Source: Talpa occidentalis
Lineage: Eukaryota > Chordata > Mammalia > Eulipotyphla > Talpidae
DNA length: 64,000 nt
Assembly: GCF_014898055.3 (NCBI RefSeq)
Contig: NW_023601322.1
Location: 72,506,740-72,570,739, forward strand
Direction: 5' to 3'
Position 1 is the first letter of the stretch, and each line of letters begins with the position of its first letter. The notes under the pieces are model-generated. The model searched no databases. It had not been told where the DNA came from and saw only the letters and a program-made list of their open reading frames with translations. Shown in pieces: positions 46,510-57,956 of the stretch. A program made the position numbers and the translations under genes.

Positions 46510-46640
46510 TTTTTTTTTTTAAAGATTTATTTATTTTTTTTATACAAGAGCTGGGGCGCAGGCCAGAGGCACGGGAGGGTGAGAGGCTGCAGACAGCTTC
46601 ACAGCACTGCACTCAACCTGCTTCACCACAGGGGAGGCCC
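46510..46640 (-). mobile_element. SINE, internally deleted
   Basis: Body start and head are kept but about 130-150 nt in the middle are missing (join at 'ggtgagaggctgcagacagc'). Confidence 0.83.
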
Positions 46641-46922
46641 TCTTTTTTTTTTTACGATTTATTTATTTATGCATACAAGAGCTGGGGTAAGGGGGTGGGG
46701 GGGGAGCGGTGAGAGGACTCACCAGAGACAGAGTGGGGAGCGGAACAGGCACAACTACTGAAATATGAAATATACTGCTGAGGGGAGCAGCAGGGGAGAC
46801 ACGAGAGGTCTGCTGCACCATGTGGGTGACCTTCCTGGCCTGGGATCGAAGTCAGTGCTGCAGTGGCTGCAGATAGCTTCATAGTACAGACATTTAACCC
46901 TTTGTACCACCAAGGAGGCCCC
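46641..46922 (-). mobile_element. SINE class B
   Basis: Reverse full copy; ends 'accaccaaggaggcccc'. Confidence 0.88.
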
Positions 46923-46939
46923 GAAATTAAGGTTCTTAA

Positions 46940-47770
46940 TGTAATTTGAGATTGAGATAATTTCAGATTATCAGGATAATCTGATATATGAACACAAGGG
47001 TGAAAGGGGGAGGGGGAAAGTTAGCAAGACCCAACAGGTCATTGTTGGATTTGAAGATGGTAGGGACCACAAACCTGGATAACCTTCAGAAGGTGGTGTT
47101 AAATAACAAAAATACAACCAAGTTAATTTTTAAAATCTAATTGGCTTTATTACAGTTTATGAATGGAATGGTTATGATGGAATGTTTTGGGGCAGCAAGT
47201 AAAGCACTGTGGAAATGTTATTAAAAATGGAAGGCTTAGGCCTCCCCTGGTGGTGCAGCGGTTGAGTGCTGGGCTGCGAGGCTGCCCTCAGCCTCTGCTG
47301 CACCAGTTCAATCCCCGGCCGCCAGCGAGGGTCCCACATGGCACAACAGACCTCTCCTGCCGCGCCCGCTGCTCCCCTCAGCAGTGTGTTTCATCAGTCT
47401 GCCTGTTCTGTTCCCCATTCTGGCTCTGGTGAATTCTCTCACCCTCCCACAATTCTGACTGTACCCAGTGCTTGTATAAACAAATAAATAAATCTTTAAA
47501 AAAAAAATAGAAAAGAAACTGCTTTGTAGTAGTTACTACCAGATTCATTGATTCATTGTGACAGTGACGACAGCAGGGGACCGAAAATGAGTCCTGGCAA
47601 AAGGTTTATTTTATAAGAGGGTTCTGAAAGCTGGGTGGAAGTTGCCTTTTGTAAAAGCCATTCATATGTGCAAAGGGAGAACTTCCTCCATAATGGCTTC
47701 TTCCACACTGTTTTGGGGAATACCTAATCTCCCCAAACTGAAAACAAGTTTCATGTTAAAAAAGGAAAAA
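46940..47770 (-). mobile_element. Possible old LTR, split by a SINE
   Basis: 'aatctaattggctttattac', 'tttattttataagagggttc' and 'ttgtaaaagccattcatatg' resemble an inverted ERVL/MaLR-type LTR. The ends and class are not established. Confidence 0.35.
47238..47507 (+). mobile_element. SINE class A
   Basis: Head starts CCTCCCCTGGTGGTGCAGCGG; AAATAAATC tail. Confidence 0.92.
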
Positions 47771-47772
47771 TA

Positions 47773-48045
47773 GGGGCCTCCCAGGTGGCGCAGCAGGTTG
47801 AGCATAGCACTGTGAAGCAGTCCGCAGCCTCTGCAGCACGGGTTCAATTCCTGGACAGCCAGGGAGATACCCACATGGCGCAGCAGACCCCTCCGGTCTC
47901 GCCCACTGCTCCCCTCAGCAGTGCTTTCGGTCCATCTGCCTGTTCTGCTCTCCACTCTGTCTCTGGTGAATCCTCTCACCCTCCCGCGCCTCTGGCCTGT
48001 ACCCCAGCTCTTGTATAATAAAATAAATCTTTAAAAAAAAAAAAA
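47773..48045 (+). mobile_element. SINE class B
   Basis: Repeats AAAAAGGAAAAATAG on both sides. Confidence 0.92.
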
Positions 48046-48309
48046 AAAGGAAAAATAGAGGCCATGATAATCACCCAAATGATGTTCCAACATGCTCAAA
48101 ATTAAAACAATTGAATTTTGGCTGCAGGTAAACATAATCCATCATATTACTTAATGTTTTTTCTTTGTTTTTCCCCTTCCCATTACTTAATTATTTTAAG
48201 TTTGAACCACAATGCTTTTGAAGATGTTTTATTTATAATTTGTTTTGGTTTTACAATGTGCCCACAGTTTTAAGTATATGGAATTAATACCTAGTTTTGT
48301 GTTTGTATA

Positions 48310-49480
48310 TACATTTAATAAAAAATAATTTAACATTGGGGTTGCAGAGAAATGCATAGCACCTGTACAATACTTAGCTTAAAAAAAAAAGATTGAAGAA
48401 ATAAAACTGTGGGATTTGATGTGGAATTGAATATGGGAATGGAATATGTAAACTGATGCGAAATAGAAGAGGAAGAAATCAAAAAATCCTGCCAGATTCT
48501 AACCTGACCAATTCCGTGGAGAGCAGTGCCATTTTCTAGGAAAGGAAAAGAAGAGAATGGGGGAAGGCAGGAAAACAAAGGGAAGTGAGGTTGAAGAATT
48601 ATTTTAAAAGTAATTTCAGGTGCCATCAAGAAATCCAAGTGGTGGTATCCAACAGAAAGATACCTATATGCAACCAAAGAGACAGGTTTCAGCTTATAAC
48701 TTGGGGAGGTGCTGGCATATGTATAGTATTTGATGCCATGGGAATTCATATCATCCAGGGAGCATGTACAGAGTAAGAAAAAAGTAGGCTAAAGAAATTA
48801 TGTGAAATGTTTATTGTTGCTAAAAAAGAGAGAAAGAGAGTCAGGCCCAAACTCTTAGGAACATCAACATTGTGGGGCTGGAGAGAGAATAAAGCAACCA
48901 AAAAAGGTAGAAATATTGAGAATACTGCCAGTGAGAAACAGTGACCAAAAAGGTAGAAGGGAAAATCAAAATCATGCGATATCCTAGAAACCAAAACAAG
49001 TAGTGGTCAAGGGTATCAACAGCTGCTTGGAAAATAAAAGTGAATTTTTTTATTTATTTATTTTTTTACTTAATAAAGGTCACATGTGGCCTCATTAAGG
49101 GTTTCAGGAATGAGTGGGAGCAGAAACCATATTAGAAGTGTGGAGATGGTCCTCCCTGGTGGCGCAAGGGGTTAAGTTGCAGCACTATGAAGCTATCCCA
49201 TACACTGCAGCACGAGTTCGATCCCTGGCCGAAAAGCTAACCCACATAGCGCAGCAGACCTCTCCTGTCTCTCCCTGTTCTGTTCCCCACTCTGTCTGTG
49301 GTGAATCCTCTCACCCTCTGCACCTCTGGCCTGTACCCCAGTTCTCACATGTACAAATAAATAAATCTTAAAAAAAAAAAAAAAAAAGAAGTATGGAGAA
49401 GAGCAGCTTTTTCTGCCTGCTTTTGTCTGTGCAAGTGTCATCTTCTCCCTCTCTTTTTTATAATAAACCTAACTTTTTTG
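48310..49480. mobile_element. Ancient interspersed repeat, family not named
   Basis: Phrases such as 'tcttaggaacatcaacattg', 'agtggtcaagggtatcaaca' and 'atgagtgggagcagaaacca' recur in an old mammalian-wide repeat. A SINE at 49149-49386 interrupts it. Confidence 0.4.
49149..49386 (+). mobile_element. SINE class B, short
   Basis: Missing about 30 nt before the body end. Repeats AGAAGTGTGGAG / AGAAGTATGGAG. Confidence 0.88.
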
Positions 49481-50624
49481 AATATTAAAAAAAAGATAGT
49501 GTAGAGAAGCAAAGAAGCAAATGAGATTAAAATGAATGCAGATGACTGCTACTCAGTCACCCAGCCAGTAGCTTCAGAATCAAAGAGATCCGAGGTATAT
49601 TCCTTAGTGAGCCACCTTTGTCAGGTTCTGTTCTTCAAGACTCAGTGGGATCCCAGAATCTGAATGGTAAATTTCATGTACAGATGTTTCTCGTGTACTT
49701 GTGAGTGAACAGTATGAACTTCAGAAATCACTAATGTGTCAAAATGATTGATATATATTATTCGTGAAATCTAGCACAGAAAAATTAAGACACTTCTGAT
49801 ATACTGCCCAATGCATACAAAGTAAACTATTACTTCACAAGTTTCTTCAAGAAAGTCTACTGGATAGACACAAAAACATAAATAAACTACTCCTTAATAT
49901 AAATTTAATAGTAAGGGGAAAAGATGTTCCCCAGAAAGGTTTTGCCTAAAATTCCACATAAGATAAAAACTTAAGATCTTTCTTTGTATTCTTAATTAAT
50001 TCATTAATATATTCAGTAAATATATACTGAGCTACTATTTACCAGAGATAGCTTACACTTTCCACCTATCATACATGAATACCACTGAGTAACCAATTGT
50101 AATTAATTCAAGACTCTCCAGAATGTGATCCTATTAATTATGGTGGCCTACATAAAAACATCACATTTTAGACAGCAAGATAGTCTCTTAAACCTCAAAC
50201 AGGTCTGTCTGTGGGCTTTTAAATACAACAGCTAAGTACAATGTTACTATTTGGGGGAAAAGTTTTGATGTAGCAGGTAACAAATAACACATAACAAACT
50301 CCACTGCCTGAGTACAACTTGTGGGCCAATCACTAAAAATAAGAGCTTTAAGAAAGCAATGGAAAGGGGTAAGCAAATGCTAGGAATCAAAGTGGGGTCT
50401 ACAAAACATTTATAAAATATGATGATGAAATAGCAAGGATATGAACTAAATACTAACAGAAGTTAGGGTTGGATAATGCATTAGTTGTAATCCAAAGGAA
50501 AATAAGCTAAATGGCTTTTAAAAAAAAAAAATCAACAAATATTCAATGTAATTATACAAATCTACCTACATAAAGAAACCTGAGAGGGTTCTTGATTCAC
50601 ACACTAATTCAAAGTGCTAGGTCC

Positions 50625-50885
50625 TGTCACTTTGAATAACCAGTAAGTAGAACAACAGTGGTCAAGTAAGGCTACCTAGGTTTTGGGTTTCACAAATGAA
50701 TAGCTGTATGACCTTGAGCTAGTTGCCTAAAGAATTACTCCTCTCAAACTCCTTCTCAGGTTTACAAACCTAACAGTTCTTACTTCATAGTACTGTTGTG
50801 AGGATTAGAGAAGATGATGCATATTATACAGCCGAGCACAGTCACAGAATAAGTAAAAAACAAATGTTGATTCTCATTACTATAT
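50625..50885 (+). mobile_element. MIR
   Basis: 'gtcaagtaaggctacctagg', 'gctgtatgaccttgagctag', 'tgttgtgaggattagagaag', 'cacagaataagtaaaaaaca' follow a nearly complete MIR. Confidence 0.78.
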
Positions 50886-51444
50886 CTGCCTTTCAGGAGC
50901 TCCCAGTCTTATAGCAGAGAAAAACAAGAAGTTCAGAGACAGGCTAAGAGTCTTATGGGAATCTAAAGTTACTGCCCCAACTGAAAACATTAAAAGGAAC
51001 TCAGCCACAACAATCAGTGTGACAGACCACATGCCATTTTTATTTACAGTATGCTTTGATCGTGACTAAAGACTTCCTATACTAAACACACAATCATAAA
51101 ACACGGTTTACATCATAGTGAAACTAGGAGATTGATATTTCTGCCATGTCTAAAATAGAGATGCAAACCGATGACCAAAAAATACTTCACATATTCTATT
51201 GTGTTTTAACTGATAATACTGCAAGAAAAATCCACCAGGACAAAAGTTTGAAGTAAGCACTAATCTTATTATGAATCACTCAGACACACGCTTAGTGATC
51301 TAAATTGAAAAATATCCACTCCAAAAACTTTCATTTAGTAAAACTGACTACTTTTAAATGTGGGGGAGTTAGAAACAGGATGATGTGCAAAAGCAGATAT
51401 TCTTAACCTCGCAAGATTTAAAGTCTAGAGAGGAGATGGACATC

Positions 51445-51570
51445 ATAGTAGTGTCCACTTATTCTTGGGGGATTTGTTCCGAGACACCACCAATGAATGC
51501 CTCTGATAAAGTAACTTATAAATTAGGTGCAGTAAGATAGTAACAATGATTAAAAATATAACAATTATCA
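51445..51570. mobile_element. DNA-transposon remnant (Tigger/mariner-like)
   Basis: 'attcttgggggatttgttcc', 'accaatgaatgcctctgata', 'acttataaattaggtgcagt' resemble a mariner-type non-autonomous repeat. Confidence 0.45.
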
Positions 51571-52121
51571 GGGCTTCTCTGGTGATGCAGGGGTTAAAGT
51601 CAGCACTATGAAGCTGTCCTCAGCCACTGCAGCATGAGTTCCATCCCCGACCAGGGAGCTACCCACATGGCACAGCAGACCTCTCCTGTCTTGCCCTCTG
51701 CTACCCTCAGCAGTGTTTTTCAGTCCATCTGCCTGTTCTGCTCCCCACTCTGCCTCTAGTGAAACCTCTCACCCCCACCCTGCACCTTGTGCCTGAACCC
51801 CAGTTCTTGTATGCTTTATTTATTTATTTTTTTAAAAGATTTATTTATTTATACAAGCACTGGTATAGTCAGAAGCCTGGGAGGGTGAGAGAATTCACCA
51901 GAACCAGAGCAGAGAACAGAATAGGCAGACCGACGAAGTACACTGCTGAAGGGAGCAGCGGGCGGTAGGAGAGGCCTGCGCGCCATGTGGGATCCTCACC
52001 CGGCAGATGGGGATCAAACCAGCACTGCAGAGGCTGCAGGCAGCTTTGCAATCCAGCGCTCAACTGCTGTGCCATGGGGGAGGCCCTCTTGTATGCTTTA
52101 ATAAAAATAAATCTTAAAAAT
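51571..52121 (+). mobile_element. SINE class B, split by a class A SINE
   Basis: Parts 51571-51818 and 52101-52121. TCTTGTATGCTTTA is present on both sides of the break. Confidence 0.92.
51819..52086 (-). mobile_element. SINE class A nested in class B
   Basis: Reverse copy inserted in the tail region of the copy at 51571, with a 14-nt target repeat. Confidence 0.93.
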
Positions 52122-52131
52122 ATATATATAA

Positions 52132-52408
52132 GGGCCTCCCCGGTGGCGCAGCGGTTGAGCGCTGGGTTGCGAAGCTGCCCGCAGCCTCTGCAGCGCCGGT
52201 TCGATCCCCGGCTGCTCCCCAGCCACCGGAGGAGGGTCCCACATGGCGCGCAGACCTCTCCTGCCGCCCGCTGCTCCCCTCAGCAGTGTACATCAGTCCT
52301 CCTGCCTGCTCTGCTCCCCGCTCTGGCTCTGGTGAATTCTCTCACCCTCCCACGCTTCTGACTGTACCCAGTGCTTGTATAAATAAATAAATATTTTTAA
52401 AAAAAAAA
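52132..52408 (+). mobile_element. SINE class A
   Basis: Inserted in the A/TA-rich tail of the previous copy; AAAAATATATATATA on both sides. Forms an inverted pair with 51819-52086. Confidence 0.94.
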
Positions 52409-52602
52409 ATATATATATATATAAACAATTATAACAATTTACTATAACAAAAATTATCTGGGGATTCTCTTGCTCTCTCAAAATATCATATGATACATAA
52501 TATTTTCCAAAGGCAGCTATTTATAAATATAACATTACAATATAAAAGGAGAAGCTATTAAGAGAGAAGGTGAAGATTATTAACCTTCACATTCTTAATG
52601 TA

Positions 52603-52866
52603 TTTTTTTAAAGATTTATTTATGCATACAGTAACTGGGGTACAGGCCAGAGGTGTTGAGGGTGAGAGGATTCACCAGAGGCAAAGTGGGGAGCAGAACA
52701 GGCAGATGAACTAAAATATACTGCTGAGGGGAGCAGTGGGCTTGTCAGGAGAGGTCTGCTGCACCATGTGGGTCACCTCCCTGGCCAGGGATCGAACTCG
52801 TCTTGCAGTGGCTGCAGAAAGCTTCACAGTGCTGCATCTTAACCCCTTGCGCCACCAGGGAGGCCC
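52603..52866 (-). mobile_element. SINE class B
   Basis: Reverse copy, head at right ('gccaccagggaggcccc'). Confidence 0.9.
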
Positions 52867-52869
52867 CAA

Positions 52870-52990
52870 CCTATACTTTATTTTATTTTTATAAATTTTA
52901 TTTTTATATTCCCCATACAATTGCAACCCCCTTATTTTGACCCCAATCCCTCCCCTCCCCGCCCCCCCACCCCCTCAAGCTATATTTTAA
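52870..52990 (-). mobile_element. L1 3' end with G-rich tract, antisense
   Basis: T-rich tail then 'ccatacaattgcaacccc' and a C-rich tract ('ccctcccctccccgcccccc'), the inverse of the unit at 2694-2925. Confidence 0.55.
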
Positions 52991-54117
52991 ATGTGAAGTT
53001 TATATAAATATTACAATTTCTAATTGACTCAGCAAATTGAGTTACCAAAGCAATTAACTTGCCTTTATCCTTATCACAAGATAGTCAAATTAATTATCTG
53101 CCAGTTTAAGTGGTCGTACAGAATCACTATCAATTTATGAGGAATTCTATTATACACTGACACTACACAATATGAAAGCACGTTATATAAAAATGAAAGA
53201 AGTAGCTATTAGGTCTTTTGATTATAATCTAAAAATCTAACTGAACTATAGTATATAATTTGAACATAGCATATATGTTATATACTATGTCTACAAAAAA
53301 CTTTATAGATGGGACTTAGAAAAAGAATGGCAAAATTAAATCTTAAAAAGGTATGTATTTGCAGTCCTGTGATTTCCTTCTCTATCTGAATCTCCAATTG
53401 GCTCTGGACAACCAGTGTACAGGGACCTTTACTTATTTTTATTTATGTGTCTTAGGAAAAAAGTTAAATGTTATGCAATAAATGCCTCCTGAACTGGATC
53501 CAAACAACATAGTGACTTCTCCAAAAGAGCAAATCACAATGGCTAAAATCCCTTAACATTTCATAATTACCAGAGCTATACTTAAACATAAGCTTATCAG
53601 AATATTTGCAGGATATGCACTTAAAGTTCATGTTAATTTGCAATTTACAAATAAGGAAAAAAATAGCCATATGACATGTCTTTTTACCTTAAACTGAATG
53701 TATTAAAATTATTTCATCCACAGTGTAAATGTTACTACTAAACAGCCTAGGAGAAAATGTCGTTCACATTATCTGCTACCATAAAAATGAGAGCACACAA
53801 TGGATTCAACTTAACACCAGTTCGGTGCTTACCCACACTTATTCTTGCTTCTTCCTACTCAGACATTTTTAAAAGTCTTTTAGAGCCTTCTTTGTAAAGA
53901 CAATAGTAATGTTCTCTAAAAAAAAATGCAAATTAGCAATTTTAGTCATTGTTCATTTTCCTGACCACAGCTTTCTTAGACTCCAAAAGACAATTTAAGT
54001 ATTTTAGTATTAATTCTACTAGCTTTATTTCCTTAAATCAAAGACTTATAGGTAAATTGGTAACCTGGCAAGCTATTAGCAGAAAATCTTTCTGTATATA
54101 ACAATTGCAAGCTTGGG

Positions 54118-54395
54118 GGCAGGGGCTCTCCCTGGTGGGGCAAGGGGTTAAGCCTCAGCACTATAAAGCTATCAGCAGCCACTGCAGCAGGAGTTCCATC
54201 CCCGGCCAGGGAGCTGACCCAAAATGCGCAGCAGACCTCGCCTGTCTCTCCTGTTGCTCCCCTCAGCAGTGTATTTCAGTAGATCCCTCTGTTCTGCTCC
54301 CCACTCTGTCTCTGGTGAATCCTCTCACCCCTTTCCCCCGCACATCTGGCCTGTACCCCAGTTCGTGTATGCAGAAATAAATAAATCTTAAAAAG
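54118..54395 (+). mobile_element. SINE class B
   Basis: Repeats TTGCAAGCTTGG / TTGAAAGCTTGG. The SINE nearest to the promoter, about 0.7 kb inside intron 1. Confidence 0.9.
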
Positions 54396-55125
54396 AATTG
54401 AAAGCTTGGAAACCACAAGACACTCTCACAACAGAGAGTGTGCCACATACACACTCTCATCGGAGGTTCACAGTTGTGTTCAGCTCCTTTCCAAAGTGAT
54501 GGCAACACTTCTAGAAATCAAACAGCAGACTCTCCCCTCTATTTGGTTCTTCCAAAGGTGAAAAACTGAACAGGTGCCCTAAGCACAATTCGAGGAATGT
54601 TCTCGGAGAGATGAGCAGGCCCTACCCTAAAGAGCCCCAAAGCCCAGTCACTCATTCACCTCGGTAAATTCAGACTGAGTACGACCCCCCCATCCCACTG
54701 TCGGCACGCAGCCTGAAATGAATCAGACCGCAAACTCTGCTGTCTTGCTAAAAGACAGGCGGTGGTGCGATGGGGAAGACACATAACACGGGCACTGTGA
54801 GGTTTGTATGCGAGTTTTGAGGTCTGCACCCAACCAGTATTCTTCACCCATGTATGCCAGGGCGTTCGTTGCGTACAGCAAATGCTCATTAATTGTTCAG
54901 TCAGTGAACGAATACATAAATTTGAGACACTGAAAGGGACCCGGGGTCGCGGGAGCACATTCACCGCGGTCCCCGCGGCCCAGCCTCCCCCACCAGCGCT
55001 TGCTCGGGACCCCGGCGGGGAGGACACCCGCTCCTCCGCGGTCGCGTCCGCGGCCGGTGCAACCAAAGGTCAAGTGGAGCCTGGGCCCTAGTCGCGCCCT
55101 CCCGACCGCCCAGGAGCGCACTTAC

Positions 55126-55222
55126 CGTTGGTGTAGAGAGACCCCGAGGCCGAGGCGGCCCCATTCTGGGCCTGGAAGTTGGCTGGGGCGCCGCCGGGGG
55201 CCGGTATCCCCGGCTGGGACAT
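55126..55222 (-). CDS. SEC24A: SEC24A exon 1, coding part with start codon
   Basis: Residues 1-32 plus one base (MSQPGIPAPGGAPANFQAQN ... SGSLYTN). The ATG at 55222-55220 has G at -3. It was chosen because MSQPGIPA is the known N-terminus of SEC24A. The frame stays open upstream to a GTG at 55285, but no ATG is seen. Donor AACG|GTAAGTG; 97 coding nt, phase 0 to 1. The 5' UTR continues to the right. Confidence 0.96.
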
Positions 55223-55505
55223 GACGGCAGCGGCGGCCGGGCCGGCAGGGGGTCGGCGGGGTCTGCGGCAGCGCGGGGCGGACACCCACAGACCGCCCCT
55301 GGGAGCGGACGGAGGGGGCTACGGCTCAGGGCTTAGGGGGAGGCGAGAGAGCGGCGCGTCAAGCCCTAGGCATGGCGCCAAATTCTCTCCAGCCCCGCGA
55401 CGGTCACGGCCTGGCCCGGTAGTGGAGGCTCGGGTAGCCGGCTGGAGAGAGCCGGGACGCCGGACCGCGAGCGGGAGCCCAGCCGAAGGAGGAGGCAGGC
55501 CCCGG

Positions 55506-55513
55506 CCGGAAGT
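55506..55513 (+). promoter_or_regulatory. ETS-type site
   Basis: CCGGAAGT, a perfect GABPA/ELK core. Further ETS cores are ACTTCCG at 55558-55564 and AGGAAGTG at 55713-55720. Confidence 0.55.
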
Positions 55514-55530
55514 GTCTGTCAGCCGCCGGC

Positions 55531-55542
55531 CGCGCAGGCGCA
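55531..55542. promoter_or_regulatory. NRF1-like site
   Basis: CGCGCAGGCGCA matches the NRF1 palindrome except for one central base. Confidence 0.5.
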
Positions 55543-55547
55543 GTCGG

Positions 55548-55557
55548 GACACGTGGC
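55548..55557 (-). promoter_or_regulatory. E-box / XBP1-like ACGT site
   Basis: On the gene strand GCCACGTGTC, holding CACGTG (55550-55555). It could bind bHLH factors (USF, TFEB) or XBP1. Confidence 0.5.
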
Positions 55558-55684
55558 ACTTCCGCCTCCCGGCTGGCCGCCGCGGTCGTCGTCGCGGCGC
55601 CTTCGCTCCCGGCCGGGCTGCCCCGAGGCCACCTGACAGCTCCGGGTGTCCCGACCCTCCCGCCGGGCCGTGCTCCGCCTCGCC

Positions 55685-55694
55685 TGCCACGTCA
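55685..55694 (-). promoter_or_regulatory. Unfolded-protein-response element
   Basis: TGCCACGTCA on plus, TGACGTGGCA on the gene strand: a perfect UPRE core (TGACGTGG) for ATF6/XBP1/CREB3L-type factors, about 465 nt upstream of the ATG. Confidence 0.6.
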
Positions 55695-55755
55695 CTGACT
55701 CTCGCCGCCGGCAGGAAGTGGCGTGTGTCACCTGCGGAAACCCCCGCCGTCGGGA

Positions 55756-55762
55756 ACGTCAC
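55756..55762 (-). promoter_or_regulatory. CRE half-site
   Basis: ACGTCAC (gene strand GTGACGT), the third ACGT core in about 210 nt. Confidence 0.4.
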
Positions 55763-55865
55763 CGGCCGGGGCCGGCGCGGAGGGCGGTCAGGGCTGCGGG
55801 AGCCGGTTTCGGAGGCGGCGCTGACAGTTCCTCTCGGGTCTCCGTGGGGATGACCTGACCCGACG

Positions 55866-57171
55866 GGCGTCAGCGTCCCGTGCACAGCCAGCGCCTCTGC
55901 CGACGAGCAGATCCACGTTTATCGTAGTATTTCGTTTCATGTTTCGTCATCATATTCCAGCTGTAAATTGTGAGGGCATGTTTTTAAAGCGGTGGTTCAT
56001 ACTGCAGGTGTGTTTAAAGTGTAAATCCAGTCGTGGAGGGGGACTCAGAGTTTCATTTTGAAACTCGCTGATTCATGGCATAGTCACGCTCAAGTTCCCT
56101 TAACAGCGTACTGACAGCGCATTTAAATGGCAGTTTTATTTCCTCTTTAAAGAGTTTACAGTACGGTAGAACATTCAAATTTCCTTTCAGGGCAAGTAGG
56201 TTTGTTTGGTTGTTTTTTTTTTTTTCAGGTAGATTTTTTTTTTTTAAAGGTCAAGGGAAAACGAGTGATTAGTGCATAGGGTGAATTGGAGTGAAAATGA
56301 AGTTTAGAAAACATAGCTTATTAACAACCTCAGTAATCATCACAGCTACCTCCATGCTACTGAAGTTTTTCCTGCTCTGAGCTGATGCTAAAGCTCTTGT
56401 TTAAATCACAGATCTGTACTCATGATTGAAATGTAATGCCTAGGGTTTCTCAGCCATGAAAGTATCGTGAAGGTTGAAGTACATTAGTCAGATGCCTGTT
56501 ATGAAATGTTACATTAAAGAAACACAAAGCAAAACTAACCCACTGTCAGGTAAGAAAAACAAATGATAAGAATTCAGATAACTAAGTGTTACATTTTTCC
56601 TAACCCTGTTTTTATCATTAACCTCAGAATCTTACAGAAAAGTTATTATGTATTGATTCAACAACTCTTTAGTACGAGATAAAAGGACAAAGGGTTCTTA
56701 GGATGAACATATTTTCAGTCAAACTGTTTTCAGCTTAGTGCCCCTGTAACAAAATTCCAAATCATATCTACCAAGAAAACAGACCTTTGGATGTTTTGAG
56801 GAGAAAACTGACCTCAGAGAGAACTAAACGGTCACTCTTCAAAGGAGCAAATGTTTTGACCTGTTCTCAAATTTGCATTAGTTTAATTCTTTTTTTAATG
56901 CATCTCTTTCAAGATTGTGGTTTGTTGAACTTGGCATAGGAGTTTAACTTGTCTAAATCAAGCTTTCTTTGGACTTTGTTCTATTTAAGCAATATGTGTG
57001 CAAAGAAAAAATAATGGAGTCAGGCATTTTAAAAAGTAAATAATAAATTGATTAATCAGGTTAAGCCAACATAATTTGCTAATAAGTAAACAATGCTTTT
57101 TCTAAAATTTATTTTACCCCAAAGTGTCTCTGTTGCTATTATTTCCCCCCAAAATATGGTTATGTCTTTCT
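55866..57171. other. Upstream intergenic DNA: no gene recognised
   Basis: GC content falls sharply after the island. No repeat or exon that I can name for about 1.3 kb; distal promoter elements could lie here. Confidence 0.5.
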
Positions 57172-57439
57172 TTTTTATTTTTTTAAAGATTTTTTTTTGC
57201 ATACAAGAACTGGGGTACAGGCCAGAGGTGTGGGGGTGAGAGGATTCACCAGAGACAAAGTGGGGAACAGAACAGGCAGACTGACTGAAGTATACTGCTG
57301 AGGGGGGCAGCAGGCCAGTCAGGGGAGGTCTGCTGCGCCATGTGGGTCACCTACCTGGCTGGAGATAGAACTCGGCTGCAATGGCTGAGGATAGCTTCAT
57401 AGTGCTGCGTCTTAACCCTATGTGCCACCAGGGAGGTCC
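57172..57439 (-). mobile_element. SINE class B
   Basis: Reverse copy, T-rich tail at left, head at right ('gccaccagggaggtcc'). Confidence 0.9.
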
Positions 57440-57598
57440 TCTTTTTTTTTTTTTTTTTAATATTTTCAGTGTAGTCATCTTTGAAACAATGAGAAGAAAA
57501 GGCAGCATTTGTCTTCTGCCCACCCTCAGGAGATAGTAGGAAGGTAAGTTTAAGTAATTAAAATAAGACAATATATTTTTTAAAAATGTTAATTTTTC

Positions 57599-57876
57599 GG
57601 GCCTCCTTGGTGGCTCAAGGGGTTCAGTCTCAGCACTATGAAGCTATCTGCAGCCACTGCAGCACCAGTTCAATCCCCAGCAAGGAAGCTGACCCACATG
57701 GCGCAGCAGACCTCTCCTGTCTCATCCGCTGCTCCCCTCAGCAGTGTACTTAAGTAGATCTGCTGTTCTCCTCCCCACTCTGTCTCTGGTAAATTTTCTC
57801 ACTCCCCTGTACCTCTGGCCTGCACCCCACTTCTTGTGTGCATAAATAAATAAAAATGCATCTTAAAAAAAGAAAA
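57599..57876 (+). mobile_element. SINE class B
   Basis: Full copy, tail 'cataaataaataaaaatgca'. Confidence 0.88.
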
Positions 57877-57956
57877 TAATAACAAAATGTGATATGAAAG
57901 TGTTTCAGTAAGGAGAAAAAGCTATACAAAGACTTCCAATAAATTTGGTTATTGAG

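Larger units (their letters stand above)
1758..55222 (-). other. SEC24A: SEC24A gene, coding exons 1-19 (3' end outside the window)
   Basis: SEC24A is a COPII inner-coat subunit. With SEC23 it is recruited by SAR1-GTP to ER exit sites and binds ER-export signals on cargo. Nineteen exons were joined by AG/GT boundaries; all phases agree, giving 962 codons against about 1,093 aa in human (human length from memory). Order along the protein: Pro/Gln/Ser-rich disordered N-terminus (residues about 1-420), zinc ribbon (Cys 438, 441, 459, 462), trunk (about 505-690), beta-sandwich (about 690-820), helical region (about 820-962). The gelsolin-like end is missing because the window stops. The N-terminal motif MSQPGIPA and exon content separate SEC24A from SEC24B/C/D. 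The adjacent CpG island implies broad expression; ACGT-core sites suggest ER-stress control. Confidence 0.96.
54930..55865. promoter_or_regulatory. SEC24A: CpG island and SEC24A promoter
   Basis: A GC- and CpG-rich block in an AT-rich window covers exon 1, the 5' UTR and the upstream region. No TATA box is evident, as expected for a broadly expressed gene. Transcription runs to the left from somewhere above 55222; the start site cannot be fixed from sequence alone. Confidence 0.9.

Noticed and set aside
55223..55285. 21-residue N-terminal extension of SEC24A in frame
   Set aside because: The upstream start would be GTG; the ATG at 55222 matches the known N-terminus and has a usable context.
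55179..55885. Long frames on both strands of the CpG island (224 and 188 codons)
   Set aside because: GC-rich DNA has few stop codons; the frames are Arg/Pro/Gly-rich and match nothing I know.
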